Origin: Hyphomicrobiales bacterium
GTDB taxonomy: Bacteria > Pseudomonadota > Alphaproteobacteria > Rhizobiales > Rhizobiaceae
NCBI GenBank assembly: GCA_900473185.1
Contig: UCKU01000006.1
Span: 35,258-99,257 of the forward strand
Length of the DNA: 64,000 bases
Direction of reading: 5' to 3'
Positions 9,666-17,427 of the stretch are shown in pieces (within the stretch, counting starts at the first letter, position 1; each line of letters opens with the position of its first letter). The notes below the pieces were generated by a model that worked only from the letters and a program-made list of their open reading frames with translations, searched no databases and was not told where the DNA came from. A program made the translations under genes and the position numbers.

Positions 9666-10013
9666 GAATCCATTCCTTTGACGTTTCTTCCGGAGGCGGC
9701 CGCAGCCACACCGAGACAATCGGATCCCCTCATATCTCGGTTTAGTCTGCGTGGAAGCAATTAGTTCGTCAAGATGACGAACGTATTTTTCTATTAGCGT
9801 CCATCAGTTTCCTCCCGCCTGCAGACAGGATTTTCAATAAACTCCGTCCTGGGCTGCTCGCGCCTGCGCAGGTCCTGGCGGTCATTCTTCTCGGCTATCT
9901 GGCTTATGGCGATGTGCAGCCACCGTCACCGTCATCGGCGGCGGGACCGTCACTGCGCCTGGCCACTCCGGTACCGCAAACATCGTCGTGTGGCACGGGG
10001 ATCTGCGTGACAA
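9666..10013. other. spacer between ATPase gene and ROK repressor gene
   Basis: 348 bp with no supported gene. It contains the operator at 9764-9782. Open frames through 9830-10013 have neither a ribosome-binding site nor recognisable motifs. No clear terminator for the repressor gene was found. Confidence 0.5.
9764..9782. promoter_or_regulatory. putative ROK-repressor operator O1 (7-5-7 inverted repeat)
   Basis: GTTCGTC-AAGAT-GACGAAC is a perfect inverted repeat. The same arrangement occurs at 11334-11352, 17294-17312 and 17366-17384, always upstream of a gene of this sugar locus. This copy is 99 bp upstream of the ATPase start. Assignment to the ROK regulator at 10014-11216 is inference from co-location. 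Confidence 0.7.
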
Positions 10014-11216
10014 TCAAAGCGGCGGCGGCGGCAAGCGCCGCTGCTCCGGCAAGGTCTGGGGAGAAAAAAGCAGGTTGTGAACGTGGTTCAGTCCAATCGC
10101 GAGAGCCCCGACCAACGTTGCCCGACCGCCAAGAACACTCGCCTCGACATCGATGGCACGACGGCTCGCTTTCACGATACCTCGCCGAACGCCTTCGGCA
10201 ATCAGGGGATGGCGACCGATACTGCCGCCGAGAACGACAATCTTCGGATCGACGATCGCATTGACGGACACGACAAGCAGTGCGGCAATGTCCGACACCT
10301 TACCGATCACCTCGACCGCGATCGGGTCGTTCTTTTCGGCAAGTTCCAGGATGTCCCTGACCGAGGTGTCCTTCTCGCCCCCCGAATGCTCGTAGAGCTC
10401 ACTAATTCCCCGAGCCGCGATCGCGCATTCCAGCGCGCCCCTTTCAAGACTGTCCTTCGTGTATGGATCGGCACCGAACGGCATGTAGGAAATCTCGCCG
10501 CCCGCTCCGTTTGCGCCACGCATCAGCTTGCCATCCTGAAGCACGCCGAGCCCGATACCCGTCCCGAGCGAAATGAACGCCACGGTATCGATTGCGGTCG
10601 CGCATCCCTGCCAGGACTCGCCGATAACGGCTGCGTTGACATCGTTTTCCAGGACAACGGGACAGCCAAGCCTCTGGCTGAGCGTCCGGCCGATATCAAT
10701 GCCGGCGATATCGGCAAGGTTCGGCGCCATCGAGAGCGCACCCGTCACAGGATCGACGACCCCTGGCGTTGCTATCGCCGCCACGAGGACGAACTCCCTG
10801 GCAATCCCCAGCTGCAAAAGCATCTTGGAAAGCATAGCCTCGACCTGATCGATCAGATGATAGCCGCCCCGGCGGTCGGACGGATAGTCGATTTCGCCGA
10901 CAACGCTTCCGACGATATTGCCAAGCACGATGCGCGTCGTCGTTGCGCCCATGTCGATACCGACAGCATAGCCGGCATCGCCATTGACCTCATAGGTAAT
11001 GGCCGTGCGGCCGATGCGACCGCTCGTGACGCCTTTTTCCCGAACCCACCCACCTTCTTCCAGCGCCCTGATGACCTCGGACATCGTCTGCTTCGAAAGG
11101 CCGGTGATCTTTGAAAGCTCGGCTCGCGAGGTAGGTCCAGCATGGAGCAACACGTCCATGACCGCGCGCACGGAGATCTGTCGCAGCACGGGAGGCGCGT
11201 TTTCGTTCAATACCAT
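10014..11216 (-). CDS. ROK-family transcriptional repressor (NagC/Mlc/XylR type)
   Basis: 400 residues from the ATG at 11216. The longer frame would run through the divergent promoter and into the kinase gene, so it is rejected. The N-terminal about 75 residues form a winged helix-turn-helix (SRAELSKITGLSKQTMSEVI). The ROK domain follows with the phosphate-binding GIDMGATTTR, ENDVNAAVIGE, SLGTGIGLG and GAGGEISYMP motifs. The CxCGxxGC zinc cluster of ROK kinases is not present. Family members release DNA when a sugar or sugar phosphate binds. It is divergent from the kinase gene, with one predicted operator between them, so autoregulation is likely. Predicted targets are the four inverted repeats of this locus. 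Confidence 0.9.
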   Translation of the reverse strand: MVLNENAPPVLRQISVRAVMDVLLHAGPTSRAELSKITGLSKQTMSEVIRALEEGGWVREKGVTSGRIGRTAITYEVNGDAGYAVGIDMGATTTRIVLGNIVGSVVGEIDYPSDRRGGYHLIDQVEAMLSKMLLQLGIAREFVLVAAIATPGVVDPVTGALSMAPNLADIAGIDIGRTLSQRLGCPVVLENDVNAAVIGESWQGCATAIDTVAFISLGTGIGLGVLQDGKLMRGANGAGGEISYMPFGADPYTKDSLERGALECAIAARGISELYEHSGGEKDTSVRDILELAEKNDPIAVEVIGKVSDIAALLVVSVNAIVDPKIVVLGGSIGRHPLIAEGVRRGIVKASRRAIDVEASVLGGRATLVGALAIGLNHVHNLLFSPQTLPEQRRLPPPPL

Positions 11217-11304
11217 CGTAGAGCTATCCCCGCCAGATCCGTCTTCATCGTTGCACCGGTGTTTTTGCTTTTTCCACGAAAGCCCCCCGATTTCAAACAG
11301 CTTG

Positions 11305-11333
11305 TTGACAGTTCGCGGGCGCGGCCATAATAA
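11305..11333 (+). promoter_or_regulatory. sigma70-type promoter of the kinase-hydrolase operon
   Basis: TTGACA (11305-11310), 17-nt spacer, then TAATAA (11328-11333); an alternative -10 CATAAT overlaps it. The operator 11334-11352 begins directly after the -10 box, over the expected transcription start. Spacing to the TTG start at 11375 and its AAGGA site fits. The same layout recurs on the minus strand at 17310-17338. Confidence 0.7.
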
Positions 11334-11352
11334 ATTCGTCAACCTGCCGAAC
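11334..11352. promoter_or_regulatory. putative ROK-repressor operator O2
   Basis: ATTCGTC-AACCT-GCCGAAC matches the 7-5-7 inverted repeat seen at 9764, with two imperfect arm positions. It sits between the divergent repressor and kinase genes and covers the +1 region of the kinase promoter, a position that would block initiation. Confidence 0.65.
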
Positions 11353-11374
11353 AAATATCGCAAAAGGACTGCAT

Positions 11375-12379
11375 TTGTCAAATATTTCAACCATTGCGTC
11401 TGGCTTGCGACAGGCGAACAGCGTCCATCGCTCGGACGAAGCGGGTGGATCTCAAGGCATGGTCGCCGGTGTCGACCTTGGCGGTACCAAGGTCCTGGTG
11501 GGACTTGCCGATCTGCAGGGGCGTATTGTGGCAAAGGCCGAAGAGCCGACCGAGCATGGCGCGGGAGCCCCTATATTGCGCCAAATTCCGCGGATGATTT
11601 TGTCCCTGGTGCAGGACAATCGCGATCGAGGCCCGTTGCGCAAGGCTGTTGTCGGCGTACCGGGTGCGGTATCGCCCTTGACGGGTCTTGCCTCGCTCTC
11701 CCCTCACCTGGCAATTCCTGCCGATCAGCCGCTCGCCGCGCTGCTCGCACGAGCCCTGCCATGCCCCGTCGTGGTCGAGAACGACGTGAATCTCGCAGCT
11801 TTCGCCGAGGCCACTCTCGGCAAGGGACAGGATCAGGACTCGCTTGCATTTATCGCTTTCGGAACCGGCGTCGGCATGGGGCTGGTCATCGGTGGAACGC
11901 TCTTCCGCGGCCAGCATGGACGGGCAGGCGAACTGGGTTTTCTGCCGCTAGGCCCCAATCCTCATCAGGCGGCGCCGCAGGCCCGCGCTGGTCTCTTCGA
12001 GGATCAGGTTGATTCGCCCGCGGTGCGCAGCCTGTATGGCGATGGCACGCTATCGGTCGCCGAGATATTCGCTCGCGCTGCTGCTGGAGACGAGGAAGCC
12101 GTCGCGGTCATCGAGACGCTCGCAAAATCGGCGTCGGTCGGCCTGGCCTCCGTGCAAGCCCTCTTCGATCCCGCTCTCATCGTGCTGGGTGGGGGCATCG
12201 GGTCGCGCCGCGAGTTTGTCGACGCCGTCAGGCGTCACATGTCGATGCTGCTGCCGTTTGAGACACGGATAGAGGCAACTGGGATCGGCCCTGAAGCCGG
12301 TATGCTCGGGGCGCTTATGCTCGGCCTGACCGACCTCGCGGCAATTGATAATGCAGGAAAACAGGAAGCCGTCCGATGA
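11375..12379 (+). CDS. ROK-family sugar kinase
   Basis: 334 residues. The TTG at 11375 is taken as start because AAAGGA lies about 6 nt upstream and the promoter is just 5' of it; an ATG at 11459 (MVAGVDLGGTKV) is the alternative. Motifs: GVDLGGTKVLVGLAD (phosphate 1), ENDVNLAAFAEA with the catalytic Asp, FGTGVGMGLVIGG, HGRAGELGFLPLG, and the C-terminal VLGGGIG. There is no helix-turn-helix, so it is an enzyme rather than a regulator; the cysteine zinc motif is missing. It probably phosphorylates the monosaccharide released by the hydrolases of the locus. Its stop overlaps the next start by 4 nt. Confidence 0.88.
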   Translation: MSNISTIASGLRQANSVHRSDEAGGSQGMVAGVDLGGTKVLVGLADLQGRIVAKAEEPTEHGAGAPILRQIPRMILSLVQDNRDRGPLRKAVVGVPGAVSPLTGLASLSPHLAIPADQPLAALLARALPCPVVVENDVNLAAFAEATLGKGQDQDSLAFIAFGTGVGMGLVIGGTLFRGQHGRAGELGFLPLGPNPHQAAPQARAGLFEDQVDSPAVRSLYGDGTLSVAEIFARAAAGDEEAVAVIETLAKSASVGLASVQALFDPALIVLGGGIGSRREFVDAVRRHMSMLLPFETRIEATGIGPEAGMLGALMLGLTDLAAIDNAGKQEAVR

Positions 12380-14118
12380 GCGCCGCACCAGCAAAATCGC
12401 AAGTTCTGATACCGCTTGATGACGGACAGCTTCGTTCTACGACACCGGTGCTTGTCCCGTTCATGGCTCCGCGCCTGCAGGGCGATTGTCGACCGGAAGG
12501 CAGGATCGAGCTTTCGCTGTGGGGCGCCGGTAAGCTGGTCAATCTGACGTTCACCGGCTGGAGCGCCCCTTTCACCTATGCCCCGAACCGGGTGGAAGTG
12601 CATGGCGGAGGGCTTTACGTGGCGCAGTCGGCGCCGGCGCTCTTCTTGAAGGGTGCAAAGCTGCGGACCTTCATCCCTGCGCGGCGCTGCGCCTGGTGGG
12701 GCACAACGGCGAAGCGCGAACCGATCGAGCGGCAAGAGGGTCGCCGCATTGCCCGCACCGGTTGGGGCATCGCCATTGCGGAGCAGAGGCCGGACGGCAT
12801 TTTCGTGACCGCCGGCGCGACGATCGAGGAAGCGCTCGCAGCGCTCGAGCTCGACCAGGCGAAACTGATTGCCGAGGCCAATGCCTACGTCACGCGATGC
12901 GATGCGATGCCGGAGGCGCCTGCCCTGATGCGCAGCATGATCTCGCAGAGCCTGCATGCCGCTCTTTCCAGCATAAGGCGGGACGAGCATGGCGCCTTTG
13001 CCGGCCTCGCCGCCGGCCAGGCATACAGCGCGCCGGCTCGCACCTACTACCGTGACGGCTATTGGACGCTCCAGGCTCTCCTGGATCGGGAACCGGAAGC
13101 AGTCCGCGCCCAGATCGATCTTCTTGCGCGGGGTGTGCAGGAAAACGGCGAGGCGCCGAGTGGCGTCATCCTCACCGGGCCAGGGCAGGCCGAGGAATGG
13201 GAAAAGGTGCGTCTGACAGATCCACGGATCAAGGAGGAGCACCTTCGACCCGGAGACTGGTGGAGCGACCACTTCGACAGCCCGCTCTTCTTCATTCTGA
13301 CGATCGGCGACTATGTCAATACGACCGGCGACGGCTCACCGCTGTCCCTGTACTGGGACAAGGTCGTGGCGATCTTCAATCGTTACTGCAGCTTCGACGA
13401 GACTGGAACCGGCTTGCCGATCAAGCCGCGGCACGACCGCGATTGGGCCGACAATGTCTACCGCCACGGTTATGTGGCCTATGATCTCGGCCTGTGGATC
13501 GGTGCCCTCGACGTCATCGCGCAGCACGGCGCCTCACTCGACAAAGCTGTTGCATCGAAGGCGGCAGCCGTGGCGAAAAAGGCGCGCGCTTCGCTGGACG
13601 AGGCGCTTCTGCAACCGGGCGGCACCTACGCGGACTACGGGACAAAAGCAGATTTCGTCGAAGACCACCTGACGCTCGACAGCCTGACGCTGCTTCGCTT
13701 CAAGGCGGTTTCCCCCGAGCGAGCGAAAAGCGTGCTCGCCAAGGTCCAGGAGATCCTGGAAAGTCGCAACAACGACGGCCAGCCCTATGGTGACTGGGGC
13801 GTGCTTTGCGCCTATCCGCCGTTCAAGCGCCCCAAGGATACGCGTGAGAAATCCTATTTCGCGTATCGCTACCACAATGGCTCGGACTGGCCCTATCTTT
13901 CGGGCCTTTATGCCGAGCAACGGCTTGCCTACGGCCTGGACGGCGCGGACTACCCGCTCCTGCGCTGGTGGAAGACCTGCCTCGAAGAGGGTTGGACGGG
14001 TGCCGTCGAATATTTCTCGCCGCCCTGGGGGCGTGGTTCGCTGCTTCAGGGATGGAGCAGCATGCCGGCCGCCGCCGCCCTCGCCCACAAGGACAAGCTG
14101 CCGGCGGCGATCCGCTAG
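12376..14118 (+). CDS. cytoplasmic glycoside hydrolase of six-hairpin ((alpha/alpha)6) type
   Basis: 580 residues, no signal peptide, coupled to the ROK kinase by an ATGA overlap. The N-terminal about 170 residues are beta-rich and the C-terminal two thirds are helical with aromatic-rich loops (YYRDGYWTLQALL, HNGSDWPYLSGLY, GAVEYFSPPWGRGS), the general layout of glucoamylase/debranching-type six-hairpin glycosidases. I cannot name the CAZy family or the catalytic acids with confidence. It most likely trims oligosaccharides brought in by the ABC importer. Expression should follow the promoter at 11305. A strong terminator follows at 14166-14199. Confidence 0.75.
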   Translation: MSAAPAKSQVLIPLDDGQLRSTTPVLVPFMAPRLQGDCRPEGRIELSLWGAGKLVNLTFTGWSAPFTYAPNRVEVHGGGLYVAQSAPALFLKGAKLRTFIPARRCAWWGTTAKREPIERQEGRRIARTGWGIAIAEQRPDGIFVTAGATIEEALAALELDQAKLIAEANAYVTRCDAMPEAPALMRSMISQSLHAALSSIRRDEHGAFAGLAAGQAYSAPARTYYRDGYWTLQALLDREPEAVRAQIDLLARGVQENGEAPSGVILTGPGQAEEWEKVRLTDPRIKEEHLRPGDWWSDHFDSPLFFILTIGDYVNTTGDGSPLSLYWDKVVAIFNRYCSFDETGTGLPIKPRHDRDWADNVYRHGYVAYDLGLWIGALDVIAQHGASLDKAVASKAAAVAKKARASLDEALLQPGGTYADYGTKADFVEDHLTLDSLTLLRFKAVSPERAKSVLAKVQEILESRNNDGQPYGDWGVLCAYPPFKRPKDTREKSYFAYRYHNGSDWPYLSGLYAEQRLAYGLDGADYPLLRWWKTCLEEGWTGAVEYFSPPWGRGSLLQGWSSMPAAAALAHKDKLPAAIR

Positions 14119-14165
14119 AGGTTTCGCGACCGGTCGCCACCGAGGCGGCTTTTGAAAGAGCAAAT

Positions 14166-14199
14166 GCAAAAGGGCCGCCGGAAAGGCGGCCCTTTTTGC
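14166..14199. terminator. bidirectional rho-independent terminator
   Basis: GCAAAAGGGCCGCC, loop GGAAA, GGCGGCCCTTTTTGC: a GC-rich stem flanked by A and T runs on the two sides. It lies between the convergent hydrolase gene (ends 14118, plus) and permease gene (ends 14216, minus) and can serve both. Confidence 0.85.
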
Positions 14200-14215
14200 A
14201 TGACATGTTGCAGCA

Positions 14216-15034
14216 CTATTCCTTCGTTGCGCCCGCCATCAGGCCGTTCATCAACATGCGCTGCAGGGCTGTAAACATGACGAGCACGGGCAGCACCGAA
14301 AGCACCGACATCGACAGCAGCCTGGGCCAGTTGATGCCGAAGCGCCCCACCGTATTGGCCAGCGCGACCTGGACTGTCCACTTGTCCTGGTCGCTGATGA
14401 TCAGGAACGGCCAAAGATAGTCGTTCCAGCGCCATACGAGATTGAAGGCGAGCAGCGTGCCGATCGCAGGTATGGCAAGCGGAACGATGATCCGCCACAG
14501 GATCCGCCATTCCGGCGTACCATCGAGACGTGCCGCCTCCAAAAGGCTGTCAGGAATGTTGGTGATGTATTGGCGCATGAGGAAGACCCCGGTCGGGGTT
14601 GCCGCCGGCGCGATGATGATGCCTGCCAGCGTATCGAGAAGATTGAGATCCCGCAGCACCAGAAAGACCGGGATCATGATGATCTGCAGCGGCACCATCA
14701 ACGACGACATGATGAGCAGGAAGAAGAGCGTGTCTCCTTTAAACCGAAACTTCGCAAGCGCGTAGCCGGCCATGACGCTGATGGTGACGGACAGCAGCGC
14801 CGAGAGCACGGAGACAATGGCCGAATTGCGGAAGAAGATGAGGAACTTCGCGCGCGACACCGTGTCGATGAAGTTCTGCAACGTCGGTTGCGCCGGCAAA
14901 ATGGTCGGCGGCCACTGGAAGATCTCCTGTTGTGATTTCAACGAAGACAAGAAGAGCCAGATCGGCGGCATCAGGAAGACGAACAGTGTCAGCACGACAA
15001 AGGCCAGTCGCCAGGGAGAGTAGATGCGTGTCAT
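14216..15034 (-). CDS. sugar ABC importer permease (MalG type)
   Basis: 272 residues with six predicted membrane helices. The cytoplasmic EAA loop is visible as EAARLDGTPEWRILWRIIVP. It is the last gene of the binding protein-permease-permease operon and overlaps the upstream permease by 4 nt. Family 1 carbohydrate importers use two such permeases; the ATPase would come from 8517-9665. Confidence 0.9.
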   Translation of the reverse strand: MTRIYSPWRLAFVVLTLFVFLMPPIWLFLSSLKSQQEIFQWPPTILPAQPTLQNFIDTVSRAKFLIFFRNSAIVSVLSALLSVTISVMAGYALAKFRFKGDTLFFLLIMSSLMVPLQIIMIPVFLVLRDLNLLDTLAGIIIAPAATPTGVFLMRQYITNIPDSLLEAARLDGTPEWRILWRIIVPLAIPAIGTLLAFNLVWRWNDYLWPFLIISDQDKWTVQVALANTVGRFGINWPRLLSMSVLSVLPVLVMFTALQRMLMNGLMAGATKE

Positions 15035-15984
15035 TTCTCACTCCGCGATATGCGCAACTGGAAGATCGTGAGGAACAGCAGGATGATGAACAGCACCATG
15101 GATTGGGCGGCTGCAACGCCAGCCTGCATCGGTTTCTGGAACGCAGTGTCGTAGATCGTCTGTATGAGGTAGACGGTCGCCTTACCCGGACCGCCGCCCG
15201 TCAGGGATACGACAAGTTCGTAGACCTTGAAGGCCTCGATCGAGGACAGGACCAGAACGACGGCGAGCGTCGGCTTGAGGAGCGGCAAGGTGATATGGGT
15301 GAATTGCCGCCACTTGCTGGTGCCGTCGATCGAGGCCGCCTCGTAGTAATCTGTGGAAATCGCGGTCAGGCCTGCAATGAAGATCATCATGTTGAAGCCG
15401 GCTTGCGCCCACACCCAGGCTATGACGACGGCGATCTGAGCCATCGTGTCCTGTTCCAGCCATGGGATCGGGGCGATGCCGGTCAGCGAGAGCAGGTAAT
15501 TGACGAGGCCGTTGTTGAGGCCGAACAGCCATCGCCAGGCGACACCGATGATCAGCAGGCTGATCATGGACGGAAAGAAGACAATCGTGCGTACGACGGC
15601 AAACAGCCTGGTCTGTGGCGCCAGCAGGAGAGCCAGCGCCAACGAGACGACAATGTTCAGTGGAACCGCGACGATGACGAAAAGGACCGTCTTGAGCAAT
15701 GAAACCTGAAAATCGGCATTGCTCAGGAGCCCGATAAAGTTATCCAGGCCGACATATTGCGGCAGGGTGTTAGGCACCTGTGGAACGACGACCACACCCC
15801 GCTTGAAAAAGGCCATGAAGAGGCCCTGGACCAGCGGGTAGAGGGTGAAGGTAACGAGGAGCGCCATTGTCGGCGCCATGAGCAGGTAGGGCCAGCCGAG
15901 GCTTGCCAGGCTGCCTCGCAGGCCTTTCGGCACTGGATGGGGACCCAGTGCCGAACGGCTGTCTTCCAGTATGTCCGTCGTCAC
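15031..15984 (-). CDS. sugar ABC importer permease (MalF type)
   Basis: 317 residues with a cytoplasmic N-tail of about 30 residues and six membrane helices. The EAA loop reads YEAASIDGTSKWRQFTHITLP. Overlaps by 4 nt with both the binding-protein gene upstream and the second permease downstream, so the three are one transcript. Confidence 0.9.
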   Translation of the reverse strand: MTTDILEDSRSALGPHPVPKGLRGSLASLGWPYLLMAPTMALLVTFTLYPLVQGLFMAFFKRGVVVVPQVPNTLPQYVGLDNFIGLLSNADFQVSLLKTVLFVIVAVPLNIVVSLALALLLAPQTRLFAVVRTIVFFPSMISLLIIGVAWRWLFGLNNGLVNYLLSLTGIAPIPWLEQDTMAQIAVVIAWVWAQAGFNMMIFIAGLTAISTDYYEAASIDGTSKWRQFTHITLPLLKPTLAVVLVLSSIEAFKVYELVVSLTGGGPGKATVYLIQTIYDTAFQKPMQAGVAAAQSMVLFIILLFLTIFQLRISRSEK

Positions 15985-17222
15985 TTGCCAGCCTCAAGCG
16001 AGGCATCGGCGGCCTTCTTTATCTGCGAAATGGCCTCGGCAGAGGAGATCTGACCGGCAACAGCCTGCGTGACGGCTGTCTTCACGGTACCCCAAACGGC
16101 CTGCATCTGCGGCCAGGCCTGATCGGTCGCAGCGTAAGCAGGGCTGGCATTCAACTCGGCCTGCATTGCCTTGATCGCTTCGGTCGCGGCCGGATTATCG
16201 TACTTGACGGCTGCTGCCTTCAGGTTGGCCGGGATCATGCCGAAGGTCTTGGCATACTGTGCCTGAATATCCGGCGAGGTGACCCATTTGATGAAATCAA
16301 TCGCTTCCGGAAGATGCTGGCTCGTGTTGAAGGCCACGATATAGTCGCCTCCATAAATCGACGAAGCGACGGTGCCCCGCGGCGTCGGACCAGCCTGCCA
16401 TGCAAAATGCGCATTGTCGGCCAGTCCGGCGATTTGCCAGCTTCCCGACATATAGGCTACGGCCTGACCGGCTGTGAAGATTTCCTTCGGATTGTCCGAG
16501 CTCGCACCGGACCAGAGCCCGGGCGGCATTGCGGCCTTCGTGATGTCGATGAACTTGTCGAGCGCGCTCGTCCACGCTGCCTCGTCCATGACCACCTTCA
16601 CAGGTTCTTTTTCCGTGTAGATGTGGTTTCCGTACTGATATTCATGAACGATCCAGCGGCTTGCCGAAACGTCCCAGACAAGCGGATAGCGTGTGCCCGA
16701 CTTTTCGGCGACTTCCTTGATCTTCGGAACGAATTCATCCCAGGTCCAACCGGTCGCGTGGTCCGGGATGGCAATGCCGGCCTTCTTGAAGGCATCGACG
16801 TTCAGGAAGACGCCCGTCGAGGTTACGCGCAGCGGCGCGGCGATAACCTTATCATCGAGCTTGGCGCCATCGCCCCAGCCCTTGACGAAGTCGTTGATCC
16901 ATTCGGGGCCGATCTCCTTGTTGAGATCGACGAGGAATGGACGGATAACCGGCTCCATCGACGAAGTGAGCGACAAATCCGGCATGATGCCGGAGGCCGC
17001 ATATTGCTGGAATTTCTGGACCATCCCGTCATAGGGGGTGATCTCGAGGTCGAAGGTCGTGTCCGGGTGCAGTTTCGTGTACTGATCGAGCAAGGCGCGC
17101 GTGTTCGCCTCTTCCTGATCATTGTCGACATACCAGACGATCTTCAGTTCGGATGCTGCCGCAAGCGAAATCGTCATCGCCAGGGCGCTTGCCGTCATAA
17201 TCAATGTCTTGAGCGGTTTCAT
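15981..17222 (-). CDS. sugar ABC importer periplasmic binding protein
   Basis: 413 residues with a Sec signal (MKPLKTLIMTASALAMTISL, cleavage after AAA near residue 23). Fold markers of family 1 solute-binding proteins are present: LTSSMEPVIRPFLVDL, FTAGQAVAYMSGSW and WVTSPDIQAQYAK. First gene of the importer operon, with a TTGACA/TTAATT promoter and operator immediately upstream. Together with the GH28-like gene across the divergent promoter this points to uptake of plant cell-wall oligosaccharides, perhaps pectin-derived (inference). Confidence 0.9.
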   Translation of the reverse strand: MKPLKTLIMTASALAMTISLAAASELKIVWYVDNDQEEANTRALLDQYTKLHPDTTFDLEITPYDGMVQKFQQYAASGIMPDLSLTSSMEPVIRPFLVDLNKEIGPEWINDFVKGWGDGAKLDDKVIAAPLRVTSTGVFLNVDAFKKAGIAIPDHATGWTWDEFVPKIKEVAEKSGTRYPLVWDVSASRWIVHEYQYGNHIYTEKEPVKVVMDEAAWTSALDKFIDITKAAMPPGLWSGASSDNPKEIFTAGQAVAYMSGSWQIAGLADNAHFAWQAGPTPRGTVASSIYGGDYIVAFNTSQHLPEAIDFIKWVTSPDIQAQYAKTFGMIPANLKAAAVKYDNPAATEAIKAMQAELNASPAYAATDQAWPQMQAVWGTVKTAVTQAVAGQISSAEAISQIKKAADASLEAGK

Positions 17223-17293
17223 AGGGTTCCCCTTCTTTGCTCCTCAAACTCTGGCAACAACCGGCCGCCAAATCTCCCTTTGGCCGATCGTTT

Positions 17294-17312
17294 GTTCGTA
17301 ACCATGACGAAT
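17294..17312. promoter_or_regulatory. putative ROK-repressor operator O3 (importer side)
   Basis: GTTCGTA-ACCAT-GACGAAT, one mismatch from a perfect 7-5-7 repeat. It overlaps the -10 box and start region of the minus-strand importer promoter, exactly as O2 overlaps the kinase promoter. Confidence 0.7.
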
Positions 17313-17338
17313 TAAATACGAGTTTTCGGTGGTGTCAA
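17310..17338 (-). promoter_or_regulatory. sigma70-type promoter of the importer operon
   Basis: Read on the minus strand: TTGACA (17338-17333), 17-nt spacer, TTAATT (17315-17310). It drives the binding-protein gene starting at 17222. Its -10 element merges with operator O3. Confidence 0.68.
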
Positions 17339-17365
17339 CACAAACAAGATTGACGGCATCAATTA

Positions 17366-17384
17366 GTTCGTCCTGTTGACGAAT
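17366..17384. promoter_or_regulatory. putative ROK-repressor operator O4 (GH28 side)
   Basis: GTTCGTC-CTGTT-GACGAAT; the left flank AATTA is shared with O1 (CAATTA before GTTCGTC). It overlaps a -35-like TTGACG (17376-17381) that is followed after 17 nt by TAATCA (17399-17404), a plausible promoter for the GH28-like gene at 17428. Confidence 0.7.
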
Positions 17385-17427
17385 AAAATGGCGTGGCTTA
17401 ATCATCCCGAGAGCCAGAGGAGAAGCA

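Noticed and set aside
10014..11534. Longer start for the ROK repressor (106 extra residues)
   Set aside because: It would cross the divergent promoter, operator and the kinase start; the added residues have no domain character.
15903..17315. Plus-strand frame of 470 codons opposite the sugar-binding protein
   Set aside because: The minus-strand product has a signal peptide, family motifs and a promoter.
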